From contig JBNGDJ010000083.1 of NCBI GenBank assembly GCA_049974825.1, positions 1 to 11,511 of the forward strand: a DNA stretch of 11,511 nucleotides. Reading direction: 5' to 3'. Below are positions 1-7,375 of this stretch, one piece after another (within the stretch, counting starts at the first letter, position 1; the number at the start of each line of letters is the position of its first letter). The translations under genes were made by a program, and so were the position numbers. Source of the stretch: JBKHDT01 sp049974825 (GTDB lineage Bacteria; Pseudomonadota; Gammaproteobacteria; Halothiobacillales; Halothiobacillaceae). The notes beneath the pieces were generated by a model, which saw only the letters and a program-made list of their open reading frames with translations, was not told where the DNA came from and did not search any database.

Positions 1-164
1 CAGGGCATGGATGCCCTGCCGCACAATGGCGCAAGCCATTAAATTGCGGAGCCCGGGCCGAGCATGTATCGGCCCGGGCGTGTCTGAACGCGGGCTCCGC
101 CAGCTGGCGCGTTAGATCTGTCGCCAGCCCACAAATCCATGGATGGAGTCGTGCAGAGCTTACC
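1..164 (+). repeat. Composite palindromic repeat, copy A
   Basis: This is a string of hairpins that recurs three more times in the window. Module h1 (1-18) is a perfect 7-bp inverted repeat with loop TGGA. Module h2 (19-49) is an imperfect long stem around a GCAA tetraloop. Module h3 (51-79) is a perfect 11-bp GC-rich stem with a 7-base loop. Module h5 (about 86-116) has AACGCG and CGCGTT arms around the palindrome CGCCAGCTGGCG. Module h4 (130-153) is an imperfect stem with apex ATGGAT, followed by GTGCAGAGCTTACC. The first 95 bases differ from copy B (1786-1880) at only three positions. The element may begin before base 1. No open reading frame in it looks real. It is probably a non-coding REP- or MITE-like element. 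Confidence 0.85.
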
Positions 165-253
165 TGAGGGTAAAAGCGATTGAAGGTTCCCTGAAGTGAT
201 AGGCAAGGGCCACGCTGCAGGCCTGATTGTTCATCTTGAACGATAATGTGCGC
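165..253 (+). promoter_or_regulatory. jetA leader, tentative promoter region
   Basis: This is the 89-base gap between repeat copy A and the preferred jetA start. It has a small TTACC/GGTAA hairpin (160-173) at the repeat edge. GATAAT at 242-247 matches five of six bases of a sigma-70 -10 box, but no good -35 hexamer lies about 17 bases upstream. If this box is used, transcription would start close to the ATG at 254 and the mRNA would be nearly leaderless. No Shine-Dalgarno sequence precedes either candidate start (TTG 227 or ATG 254). The promoter assignment is weak. Confidence 0.2.
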
Positions 254-1705
254 ATGAGCTTGGATTACCAGACCATTGACCTGCTTCGCCGCGAGCATCC
301 GGCATGGCGACTGCTTCAGGCGGACAACGCCCCGTTGATCGTCGGTTTTCTGCACCGCGTGTTCATAGCACCCAATCAGCGCAGCGTGGCGCAGGGGGAG
401 TTGGCAGCGCGGCTTGAGGATTACCTGTTTCACCTGCGCGAGTGGCTGGGCGAGACGGCTTTTCCGCGTGCTGCCACGGCTTATCTGGACGATTGGGCCC
501 AGGATGCCCGTGGCTGGCTGCGCAAGTACTATCCGCCCGGCAGCGATGAGGCGCATTTCGACCTGACGCCAGCCGTGGTTCGGGCGATCGAGTGGATCGA
601 GGGATTGCAGGCGCGCGAGTTCGTGGGCACCGAGTCCCGACTGCTGACGATCTTCGATTTGCTTGAGCAGTTGGTAACGGGCACGGAAACTGATCCCGAG
701 GCGCGGCTTCGGGAGCTTGAAAGAAGGCGGGCAGAACTTGATGACGAGATTGACCGTGTTCGCGCCGGGGACATTCCGCTGATGGATCCGGCCCGGGTGC
801 GTGAACGCTTTGTTCAGGTAGAGCGGACGGCACGGGGGCTTCTGGGAGACTTCCGGCAAGTGGAGCAGAACTTCCGCAGTCTTGACCGTCAGGTTCGGGA
901 GCGCATCGCAACCTGGGACGGAAGCAAGGGTGAACTGCTTGAATCGGTATTCGGCGAACGCGACGAGATTGCCGATTCGGACGAGGGGCGCAGCTTTCGT
1001 GCATTCTGGGACTTTCTGATGGCCCCGGCACGGCAGGAGGCGCTGTCGGAAATGCTCTCGAAGGCATTGCAGCTTGAGGCTGTCGCGGATCTTGAGCCGG
1101 ACCCGAAGCTGGCCCGGGTTCACTACGACTGGCTTCAGGCCGGAGAGATGACCCAGCGAACGGTGGCCCGGCTTTCCGAACAGCTCAGACGCTATCTGGA
1201 TGACCAGGCCTGGCTGGAAAACCGGCGGATCATGAACCTGATTCGTACCACCGAACAAAGGGCCTTGCAATTGCGGGAGGCGCCTCCGCCGGGGGCGTTC
1301 TTGTCCATGGATGAGCCGGCCCCCCAGGTGGAACTGGTGATGGATCGTCCACTGTTTCAGCCACCGCACAATCCGGTCATCCGTGTCGAGGCCGTCAGCG
1401 AGGCCGATACCCGGGATATCGACACTGCGGCACTGTTCGAGCAGACTTGGGTGGACAGGGCACGATTGCGCGGCCGCATTCGGCGAGCGCTCCAGAGTCG
1501 TGACCAGGTCTCGCTTGGGCAGCTGCTTGCTGAGCAGCCACTGGAACAGGGGCTGGCGGAGCTCGTCGCCTGGCTGGGACTGGCCGCCGAGGACGACCGC
1601 GCATTGATCGATGAGCGGCGGCAGATGGATGTGCGCTGGACGGATGCCGAGGGCGTGTGTCGACGCGCCAGTCTGCCGGTCATCGTGTTTGGACGTCGTC
1701 CCTGA
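254..1705 (+). CDS. jetA: Wadjet subunit JetA (DUF3375, kleisin-like)
   Basis: JetA is the kleisin (MukF-like) subunit of the Wadjet SMC complex. It bridges the JetC ATPase heads, binds JetB, and helps the complex extrude DNA loops and recognise small circular DNA. The 483-residue product has the DUF3375 N-terminus: residues 3-14 read LDYQTIDLLRRE and are followed by HPAWRLL, a predicted winged-helix region. A charged helical segment, probably coiled coil, spans about residues 147-220. The length is normal for the family and the frame is open throughout. I chose ATG 254 because it starts right at the family N-terminus; an in-frame TTG at 227 would add nine residues. Neither has a clear ribosome binding site. 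The gene is separated from jetB by about 300 bases of repeats, although Wadjet genes are usually packed tightly. The JetA identity is well supported by the DUF3375-DUF4194-SMC-DUF2220 gene order. Confidence 0.93.
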   Translation: MSLDYQTIDLLRREHPAWRLLQADNAPLIVGFLHRVFIAPNQRSVAQGELAARLEDYLFHLREWLGETAFPRAATAYLDDWAQDARGWLRKYYPPGSDEAHFDLTPAVVRAIEWIEGLQAREFVGTESRLLTIFDLLEQLVTGTETDPEARLRELERRRAELDDEIDRVRAGDIPLMDPARVRERFVQVERTARGLLGDFRQVEQNFRSLDRQVRERIATWDGSKGELLESVFGERDEIADSDEGRSFRAFWDFLMAPARQEALSEMLSKALQLEAVADLEPDPKLARVHYDWLQAGEMTQRTVARLSEQLRRYLDDQAWLENRRIMNLIRTTEQRALQLREAPPPGAFLSMDEPAPQVELVMDRPLFQPPHNPVIRVEAVSEADTRDIDTAALFEQTWVDRARLRGRIRRALQSRDQVSLGQLLAEQPLEQGLAELVAWLGLAAEDDRALIDERRQMDVRWTDAEGVCRRASLPVIVFGRRP

Positions 1706-1713
1706 TTGGGTGC

Positions 1714-1744
1714 CTCGATAAAAACCAAGGATGGGGTTTTCGAG
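1714..1744 (+). repeat. Hairpin just after jetA, repeat-related
   Basis: This inverted repeat starts nine bases after the jetA stop. CTCG (1714-1717) and AAAACC (1721-1726) pair with GGTTTT (1735-1740) and CGAG (1741-1744), leaving a 3-base bulge on the left and loop AAGGATGG. The apex AGGATGG and the following GAGGTTCCC resemble module h4 of the nearby repeats. It could weaken transcription out of jetA or protect the 3' end of its mRNA. It lacks a proper U-tract beyond the stem, so I do not call it a terminator. Confidence 0.5.
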
Positions 1745-1753
1745 GTTCCCTGT

Positions 1754-1781
1754 GGAAGGTCTGCACGAATGCGGACCTTCC
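1754..1781 (+). repeat. Near-perfect 12-bp hairpin before repeat B
   Basis: GGAAGGTCTGCA (1754-1765) pairs with TGCGGACCTTCC (1770-1781) around loop CGAA, with a single T-G wobble. No tract of T follows it. It sits between the jetA-proximal hairpin and repeat copy B and may be a further module of that family. Whether copy A also carries it cannot be seen, because the window begins at the first base of module h1. Confidence 0.7.
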
Positions 1782-1785
1782 CGTG

Positions 1786-1948
1786 CAGGGCACGGATGCC
1801 CTGCCGCACAATGGCGCAAGCCATTGAATTGCGGAGCCCGGGCCGAGCATGTATCGGCCCGGGCGTGCCTGAACGCGGGCAAAGCCTGCTGACGCGTTCA
1901 GCTGGCGGAGCCCACAAAGCCAAGGATGGATTTGTGCAGAGTTTCCCT
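1786..1948 (+). repeat. Composite palindromic repeat, copy B
   Basis: This is the fullest visible copy and has the same orientation as copy A. Module h1 is at 1786-1803, h2 (GCAA loop) at 1804-1834, and h3 (perfect 11-bp arms) at 1836-1864. Module h5 has perfect 9-bp arms CTGAACGCG (1869-1877) and CGCGTTCAG (1893-1901). Module h4 has CACAAA (1913-1918) pairing with TTTGTG (1931-1936), and CAGAGTTTCCCT follows to 1948. It sits wholly between jetA and jetB and ends 10 bases before the earliest possible jetB start (TTG 1958). The 83-codon open frame across it (1706-1957) looks like repeat sequence, not a gene. The copy may have inserted into the operon or serve as a structured intercistronic spacer. 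Confidence 0.88.
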
Positions 1949-2002
1949 GTCGAGTGATTGCAGAGACTCCCCCTCATTGACGATCAAATCGCGTATCGAA
2001 TC

Positions 2003-2626
2003 ATGTCGCCGGAAACTGACACCCAAAGGACGCCAGAACTTCAGTACTCCCAGGTATTGATCAACCTGTTCAAGGGGGTTGTCTACCGGGATGTCGAGCC
2101 GCGACTCTGGGATGCTCTGGTCGATTTGCAAAGTCGGGTACGCGACTACGTGGCCGTGCTGGATCTGGAGCTCGTGCTTGATGAAGCCGAGGGCCATGCC
2201 TATCTGCGGCAGCGTGCCCGATCGGAGGATCGGCCCGAACTGCCCCGACTGGTTCGACGCCGGCAGCTGAGCTACCCGGTCAGCCTGTTGCTGGCCCTGA
2301 TCCGCAAAAAACTGGTCGAGCATGATGCCGGAGGCGGGGACCCCCGGTTGATCCTCTCGCGGGAGCAGATTGTCGATCTGGTTCGACTCTTTCTTCCGGA
2401 TACGGCCAACGAGGCGAAACTGCTGGACCGGATTGATGCGCAGGTGAACAAGGTCGTGGAGCTGGGTTTCCTGCGCCGCCTCAGAGGCCAGGACGATCAC
2501 TTCGAGGTGCGCCGGATCATCGCCAGCTTTGTCGATGCCCAGTGGCTGGCGGAGTTCGATCGTCGTCTGGCTGCCTACGCCGCATATCTGGCAGATCCGG
2601 GCGCCGATGGAAATGAAGGACCATGA
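2003..2626 (+). CDS. jetB: Wadjet subunit JetB (DUF4194, MukE/KITE-like)
   Basis: JetB is the small KITE (MukE-like) subunit that binds JetA and contacts DNA in the JetABC motor. The 207-residue product carries the DUF4194 pattern: LLKGVVY-like sequence (here LINLFKGVVYR), then residues for DLQSRVRDYVAVLDLELVLDEAEG, RQLSYPVSLLLAL, and a C-terminal winged-helix region ending in a basic, aromatic tail. I chose ATG 2003. An in-frame TTG at 1958 would add 15 residues, but these lie on the edge of repeat copy B and do not resemble family sequence. No clear Shine-Dalgarno sequence precedes either start. The stop codon overlaps the jetC start (ATGA at 2623-2626), implying coupled translation of B and C, in contrast to the gap from jetA. 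The assignment is firm from context and sequence; the exact start is less sure. Confidence 0.9.
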   Translation: MSPETDTQRTPELQYSQVLINLFKGVVYRDVEPRLWDALVDLQSRVRDYVAVLDLELVLDEAEGHAYLRQRARSEDRPELPRLVRRRQLSYPVSLLLALIRKKLVEHDAGGGDPRLILSREQIVDLVRLFLPDTANEAKLLDRIDAQVNKVVELGFLRRLRGQDDHFEVRRIIASFVDAQWLAEFDRRLAAYAAYLADPGADGNEGP

Positions 2627-5600
2627 CCACAATGCAGGAGCCCATGCTTGATTTTGCCGCTTCGGACGAGCAGGCCGGTTTTCGGCTTCACGGTTTCGAG
2701 GTGCTCAACTGGGGGACCTTCCACGAGCAGGTCTGGTGTCTGGAGTCCGGCGGTGAGAACGTGCTGGTCACGGGGGATATCGGCTCCGGAAAATCGACGC
2801 TGGTCGATGCCATAACGACGTTGTTGGTTCCGTCGCAGCGCATTACCTACAACAAGGCCGCCGGGGCCGAAGCACGCGAGCGCTCGCTCAAGTCCTATGT
2901 GCAGGGCTACTACAAGACCGAACGCGACGAGGAAGGCCTGGCTGCCCGACCGAAAGCCCTGCGTGGCGACGACAGCTACTCGGTGATCCTGGGCCGGTTC
3001 TGCAACCGGGGATTCGGTCTGGACGTGACCCTGGCTCAGGTGTTCTGGATAAAGGATCCGCAGGCACAGCCGGCCCGCTTCTTTGTGGTGGCGGATCGGG
3101 CGATGAGCATCGCGGCGGATTTCTCCGGTTTCGGCAGCGATATCCTGGATCTCAAGAAACGACTGCGCAACACGGCGTCGGTGGAAGTGTTTGACACCTT
3201 CCCGCCCTACGAGCACGCCTTCCGCCGGCGTTTCGGCATCGACAATCCCCAGGCTCTGGAGCTCTTTTCGCAGACCGTCTCGATGAAGTCGGTTGGGAAT
3301 CTGACCGACTTCGTTCGTGCCCACATGCTTGAGCCGTTCCCGGTCGACGATCGGATCGAGGCCCTGACCGAGCATTTTGACAACCTGACCCGGGCGCATG
3401 ACGCCGTGGTTCGTGCCCGGCAGCAGCTGGAGAAGCTCGCTCCGCTGGTGGATGACGGCCGTCAGCATATCGAGCTGGCGACTGAGGCGGCAGAGCTGCG
3501 CGCAGCGCGGGATGCGCTCTCGGGGTGGTTTGCCGGGCTAAAACATGACCTGCTCAAGACCCGTCGGGAAAAGCTCGAAAATCGCCGGCTGGAGCATGTC
3601 CAGCGCGTGGCGAAGACCGATCAGCAGCTGGGTGAGCGTCAGGCCGAGCGCGAAGCCCTGCATCAGGCCATCCGGGACAATGGGGGCGACCGGCTGGAAC
3701 AGCTCAGCCAGGAAATCGCACAAAACCGGCGGCTGCGTGATGAGCGCCAGGATCGGTCCGATCGTTACGCTCGGCTGGCTGAGCCGCTCGAACTGCCGCC
3801 GGCCACCGATGCCGCGCTGTTTGTGGCGAACCGACAGGCAGTGACCGGAAAGCGCGAGGCGCTGGATGCGGAATTGGCGCAATGCCAGAACCGGATTACC
3901 GAACAAAGCGTCATGCTGCATGAGCTCAGGCGTGATCACGAAGAAATCACCGAGGAGCTGACGTCACTGCGACAACGTCGCTCGAACATTCCGGCGCGGG
4001 TGCTTGCTCTGCGTGAGCGCCTGTGCGCGGCCCTGGGTTTGTCCGAGGACGCATTGCCATTCGCCGGTGAACTCATCCAAGTCCATGAAGAAGAGCGCGA
4101 CTGGCAAGGCGCTGCCGAGCGACTGCTGCACAATTTTGGTCTCTCGCTGCTGGTGCCGGACGCGCAATATCCGGGCGTGAGCGACTGGGTTGACCAGACC
4201 CAGTTGCGTGGCCGGCTGGTGTATTACCGGGTCCGTCCTCCGCGTGGCAGCCCGCCGGAGCTTCATCCGCGTTCGCTGGTGCGCAAGCTGGCCATTCGTC
4301 CGGACTCCGAGTTTTACCCCTGGCTGGAAAGCGAACTGGCGCGGCGTTTCGATTACGCCTGCTGCGCGAGTCTGGCCGACTTCCGTCGCGAAAGGCAGGC
4401 TGTCACCCGGGCCGGGCAGATCAAGGCCGGGGGAGATCGGCATGAAAAGGATGATCGTCACCGAATTGACGATCGTGCACGGTATGTCCTGGGCTGGAGC
4501 AACGCCGACAAGATGGCCGCGCTGGAGAAGCGGCAGGTGGATCTGGAGACCCGCATGCAGGCGGTCAGCCAACAGATCGCGTCGGATCAGGCACGCCAGA
4601 AACAGGCGGGTCGACTGCGTGAAACGCTGGGGCAGCTGGAGATGTTTTCGGATTTCGGCGAGCTTGACTGGAAAACACCCGCTGCCGAAGTGGAACGGCT
4701 GGAGGCGGAACGCCAGCGATTGCAGGACAGCTCAAACGTGCTCCAGACACTGCAGCGGCAGCTGACCGAGCTTGAAAACCGACTGCGGGAAACCGTGCGT
4801 GCGCGGGATCAGGCCCGGGATGAGCTTACGACCACGCGAAACAAAATCGAAACGATCGAACGGGAAATCGAGGAAGCTTCTCTTCTGGCCGCGCTGGTGT
4901 CCGAGTCGGTTCGGGCTGAGGTTCACCCGAGGCTTGAGCGCATGCGGTCCGAGGCTTTGGCTGGGCAAAAGCTGACAGTGGAGACCTGCGTCAATCGCGA
5001 ACGTGACATGCGTGAGTGGCTGCAGTCCCGGATCGACAACGCGGAAAGACGCTTGACGCGCCTGGCGGAGAAAGTGGTTCGGGCGATGCAGTCCTTCTGC
5101 GACGACTACCCTCAGGAAACCCGCGAAATGGATCCTTCGCTTTCCTCGATTCCCGACTTCGCGGCCATGCTTGAGCGTTTGCAGTCCGATGACCTGCCGC
5201 GTTTCGAGGCACGTTTCCGGACGCTGCTTCGGGAAAACACGATCAACGAGGTGGCGAATTTCCAGGCGCAGCTGAACCGGGAGCGGGAGGCTATCCGGGA
5301 ACGCATCGGGATCATCAACCGGTCCCTGTTCGACATTGACTACAACGACGGGCGCTACATCAAGCTGCTGGCCGAACCGTCACCGGATGTCGAAATCCGG
5401 GACTTCCAGCGCGACCTGCGCGCCTGCACCGAGCATGCGGTCTCCGGCGACGAGGACGAACAGTACACCGAGTCCCGGTTTCTCCGTGTCCGGGCCATCG
5501 TCGAGCGTTTCAAGGGCCGGGAGGGCACTTCGGAAGTTGACCGGCGCTGGACACGCAAGGTGACCGATGTGCGCAACTGGTTCGTGTTTTCCGCCTCCGA

Positions 5601-6006
5601 GCGCTGGCGCGAGGACGATGTCGCCTTTGAGCACTATACCGATTCGGGGGGCAAGTCCGGGGGGCAGAAAGAAAAGCTGGCCTACACGGTACTTGCGGCG
5701 AGTCTGGCCTATCAGTTCGGGCTGGAATGGGGCGAGCAGCGGTCGCGGTCCTTCCGGTTCGTGGTAATTGACGAGGCGTTCGGTCGCGGTTCGGACGACT
5801 CCGCCCGCTTTGGCCTGCGCCTGTTCGAGCGGCTGAACCTGCAGTTGCTCATCGTCACGCCGCTGCAGAAGATCCACGTGATCGAGCCATTCGTGTCGGC
5901 GGTCGGGTTCGTACACAACGAGGGCGGCATGTATTCCCGGTTGCGCAATCTCACCATCGAGGAATATCGCGACGAGAAGGCTGCCCGCTCGGGGGCGGGT
6001 TCATGA
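2623..6006 (+). CDS. jetC: Wadjet SMC-like ATPase JetC
   Basis: JetC is the MukB/SbcC-like SMC motor of Wadjet. It uses ATP to extrude DNA loops and lets the complex test whether a DNA is a small circle. The 1127-residue product has a split ABC ATPase head. Walker A is GDIGSGKS at 51-58. The signature-like SGGKSGGQ is at 1008-1015. Walker B is VVIDEAF at 1047-1053, with the catalytic Asp-Glu pair at 1050-1051. Between the two halves lie an ascending coiled coil (about 253-455), a non-coil hinge/arm domain (about 465-630) and a descending coiled coil (about 634-905). The start at 2623 overlaps the jetB stop and has AAGGA only two bases upstream; ATG 2632, three codons later, is better spaced and is a real alternative. 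The stop overlaps jetD. MukB and MksB are relatives, but the DUF3375/DUF4194/DUF2220 neighbours identify this as JetC. Confidence 0.95.
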   Translation: MTTMQEPMLDFAASDEQAGFRLHGFEVLNWGTFHEQVWCLESGGENVLVTGDIGSGKSTLVDAITTLLVPSQRITYNKAAGAEARERSLKSYVQGYYKTERDEEGLAARPKALRGDDSYSVILGRFCNRGFGLDVTLAQVFWIKDPQAQPARFFVVADRAMSIAADFSGFGSDILDLKKRLRNTASVEVFDTFPPYEHAFRRRFGIDNPQALELFSQTVSMKSVGNLTDFVRAHMLEPFPVDDRIEALTEHFDNLTRAHDAVVRARQQLEKLAPLVDDGRQHIELATEAAELRAARDALSGWFAGLKHDLLKTRREKLENRRLEHVQRVAKTDQQLGERQAEREALHQAIRDNGGDRLEQLSQEIAQNRRLRDERQDRSDRYARLAEPLELPPATDAALFVANRQAVTGKREALDAELAQCQNRITEQSVMLHELRRDHEEITEELTSLRQRRSNIPARVLALRERLCAALGLSEDALPFAGELIQVHEEERDWQGAAERLLHNFGLSLLVPDAQYPGVSDWVDQTQLRGRLVYYRVRPPRGSPPELHPRSLVRKLAIRPDSEFYPWLESELARRFDYACCASLADFRRERQAVTRAGQIKAGGDRHEKDDRHRIDDRARYVLGWSNADKMAALEKRQVDLETRMQAVSQQIASDQARQKQAGRLRETLGQLEMFSDFGELDWKTPAAEVERLEAERQRLQDSSNVLQTLQRQLTELENRLRETVRARDQARDELTTTRNKIETIEREIEEASLLAALVSESVRAEVHPRLERMRSEALAGQKLTVETCVNRERDMREWLQSRIDNAERRLTRLAEKVVRAMQSFCDDYPQETREMDPSLSSIPDFAAMLERLQSDDLPRFEARFRTLLRENTINEVANFQAQLNREREAIRERIGIINRSLFDIDYNDGRYIKLLAEPSPDVEIRDFQRDLRACTEHAVSGDEDEQYTESRFLRVRAIVERFKGREGTSEVDRRWTRKVTDVRNWFVFSASERWREDDVAFEHYTDSGGKSGGQKEKLAYTVLAASLAYQFGLEWGEQRSRSFRFVVIDEAFGRGSDDSARFGLRLFERLNLQLLIVTPLQKIHVIEPFVSAVGFVHNEGGMYSRLRNLTIEEYRDEKAARSGAGS

Positions 6007-7211
6007 ACTGGGGCACGCCGGCCGATATCCGCAACAAGATGATGCGACGCTGGGAACGGGGCGAGTTGCTGGCCGCGCGCCTGACTGGCGAAGCTCTGTT
6101 CCCGATGGCTGTTCCTCTGAAAAAGCCCTCGTCCCGGGATCTTGCAGAACGGTTCGAGGCCGTGCGCGGCTGGGTTCGAAACCTGGAGCAGGGCAGCCGG
6201 GACACGCGGGGGTTCGGTTACCAGATCGAGTACCGGGAAATCCGGCATCGCGTGCACGGGCGCAATCGGTTGCCCGCGAATGTGGTTGTGCCGGACTCGA
6301 CCGATGCCCTGCGGCTGATCGGCAAGCTCGACGCAGCGGCGCGTTTCGATACGCTGGCCTCAGAGGCTCTTACCCGTTTTCCAGCCCTTCGGGACTGGCT
6401 GATCGCCAACCCGCTCAATGTGCTGGCCCATGCGCAGAACTGGCCTCGACTGCTGGCTGTGATCGCGTGGTTTGTCAGTCACCCGCGGTCAGGCATCTAT
6501 CGTCGCCAGATGGAAATTCCTGGAGTGGATACGAAGTTCATCGAGGCGCATCGAGGTGTGCTCATTGGCATGCTCGATTCCGTGCTTCCAGAAGCGGCCA
6601 TCGACCGGGATGCCGCCGGGGTCTCGGGGTTTGATCGGCGCTATGGTCTGCGCGAGGAGCCGGCTCGGGTCCGGTTCCGGATTCTGGATCCGGCTCTGGC
6701 GATTGCCGGTCTCACCGACCTGACGATCCCTGTGGAGGCGTTCTCAAGGCTGGACCTGCCCGTCGAACGGGTGTTCGTGACCGAGAACAAGATCAACGGC
6801 CTGGCCTTTCCGGCATGCCGTCGATCCATTGTCGTGATGGGCCTGGGCTATGGAATCGACCGGCTGGCCGGAATCGACTGGGTGCGTGAGGCGGCCTTGC
6901 ATTACTGGGGAGACATCGATACGCACGGCTTTTCGATTCTCAACCGCTTTCGGCATCACTTTCCCTCGGCCCGGTCATTGCTGATGGACGAGGCTACCCT
7001 GCTGGCTCATCGCCCTCTTTGGACGCAGGAGGGGCCAAAGCAGCGATTTTCCGGCAAGCTGGATCGGCTCGAAGCCGGGGAGCGTACGCTCTTTGAATGC
7101 CTGCGTGATGACCGGTATGGCGAGCGCATTCGGCTCGAACAGGAACGAATCCATTTCGGTTACCTGCGCGAGGCGCTGGCTCGGATTGATGTTTCCACCG
7201 GGGGGACCTGA
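6003..7211 (+). CDS. jetD: Wadjet nuclease JetD (DUF3322 + DUF2220, Toprim-like)
   Basis: JetD is the effector nuclease of Wadjet. It docks on the JetABC motor and cleaves circular plasmid DNA through a Toprim-type metal site. The 402-residue protein has an N-terminal DUF3322 arm (about 1-190), starting with WGTPADIRNKMMRRWERGELL, and a C-terminal DUF2220 domain (about 200-390). Acidic Toprim-like residues are visible: Glu261 in TENKINGLAFP and Asp304/Asp306 in WGDIDTHG. The typical C-terminal RLEQERI motif is also present. The start ATG overlaps the jetC stop (ATGA at 6003-6006), with only a weak G-rich ribosome binding site, so translational coupling is likely. Length is normal and there is no frameshift, so the nuclease is predicted active. 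MksG of MksBEFG systems is its counterpart in a related naming scheme. Confidence 0.93.
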   Translation: MNWGTPADIRNKMMRRWERGELLAARLTGEALFPMAVPLKKPSSRDLAERFEAVRGWVRNLEQGSRDTRGFGYQIEYREIRHRVHGRNRLPANVVVPDSTDALRLIGKLDAAARFDTLASEALTRFPALRDWLIANPLNVLAHAQNWPRLLAVIAWFVSHPRSGIYRRQMEIPGVDTKFIEAHRGVLIGMLDSVLPEAAIDRDAAGVSGFDRRYGLREEPARVRFRILDPALAIAGLTDLTIPVEAFSRLDLPVERVFVTENKINGLAFPACRRSIVVMGLGYGIDRLAGIDWVREAALHYWGDIDTHGFSILNRFRHHFPSARSLLMDEATLLAHRPLWTQEGPKQRFSGKLDRLEAGERTLFECLRDDRYGERIRLEQERIHFGYLREALARIDVSTGGT

Positions 7212-7229
7212 ACGTCGGATGCCGCCCCG

Positions 7230-7340
7230 GGAAACTCTGCACAAAGCCATGCTTGGGCCTGTGCAGAAACGCCCGGGCCAATACATGCTCGGCTCGGGCG
7301 CGGCAATTCAATGGTTTGCTCAATTGTGCGGCAGGGCATC
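7230..7340 (-). repeat. Composite palindromic repeat, copy C (inverted, shortened)
   Basis: This member of the same family lies in the opposite orientation to A and B. Read on the plus strand it begins with GGAAACTCTGCAC 18 bases after the jetD stop. It then has a degraded h4 (7240-7264), h3 (7271-7299, one arm mismatch), h2 (7301-7331, several changes) and only the inner half of h1 (7332-7340). Module h5 is missing, so h3 joins h4 almost directly. It lies between the convergent jetD and cytochrome genes, where its stems could terminate or insulate both transcripts. The divergence suggests an older copy than A and B. Confidence 0.8.
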
Positions 7341-7348
7341 TCTTCTCT

Positions 7349-7368
7349 GCGCCGGAATCCTGGGGCGC
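7349..7368 (-). terminator. Possible weak terminator of the cytochrome gene
   Basis: GCGCC (7349-7353) and GGCGC (7364-7368) form a 5-bp GC stem with a 10-base loop that contains GG/CC. It lies just past the cytochrome stop on the minus strand. The sequence that follows it on that strand is purine-rich with no U-tract, so it is not a standard intrinsic terminator. Copy C may be the main transcription boundary. Confidence 0.25.
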
Positions 7369-7375
7369 CTGGCTG

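Noticed and set aside
101..130. attC-like core site (GTTAGAT at 111-117) suggesting an integron cassette
   Set aside because: There is no matching partner core site or typical attC fold, no integrase, and the genes form operons in mixed orientations. The motif belongs to repeat module h5.
1..1948. CRISPR array formed by the repeated units
   Set aside because: The copies are about 1.7 kb apart, long and multi-hairpin, with genes rather than short spacers between them.
1706..1957. 83-codon plus-strand open frame between jetA and jetB
   Set aside because: It consists of hairpin and repeat-copy-B sequence, has no family likeness, and its start lies directly on the jetA stop.
2575..3468. 297-codon minus-strand open frame opposite jetC
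   Set aside because: It overlaps the conserved jetC ATPase head and shows no recognisable domain.
254..7211. Chromosomal condensin MukBEF
   Set aside because: The presence of DUF3375, DUF4194 and a DUF3322/DUF2220 nuclease matches Wadjet, and MukBEF has no such nuclease gene.
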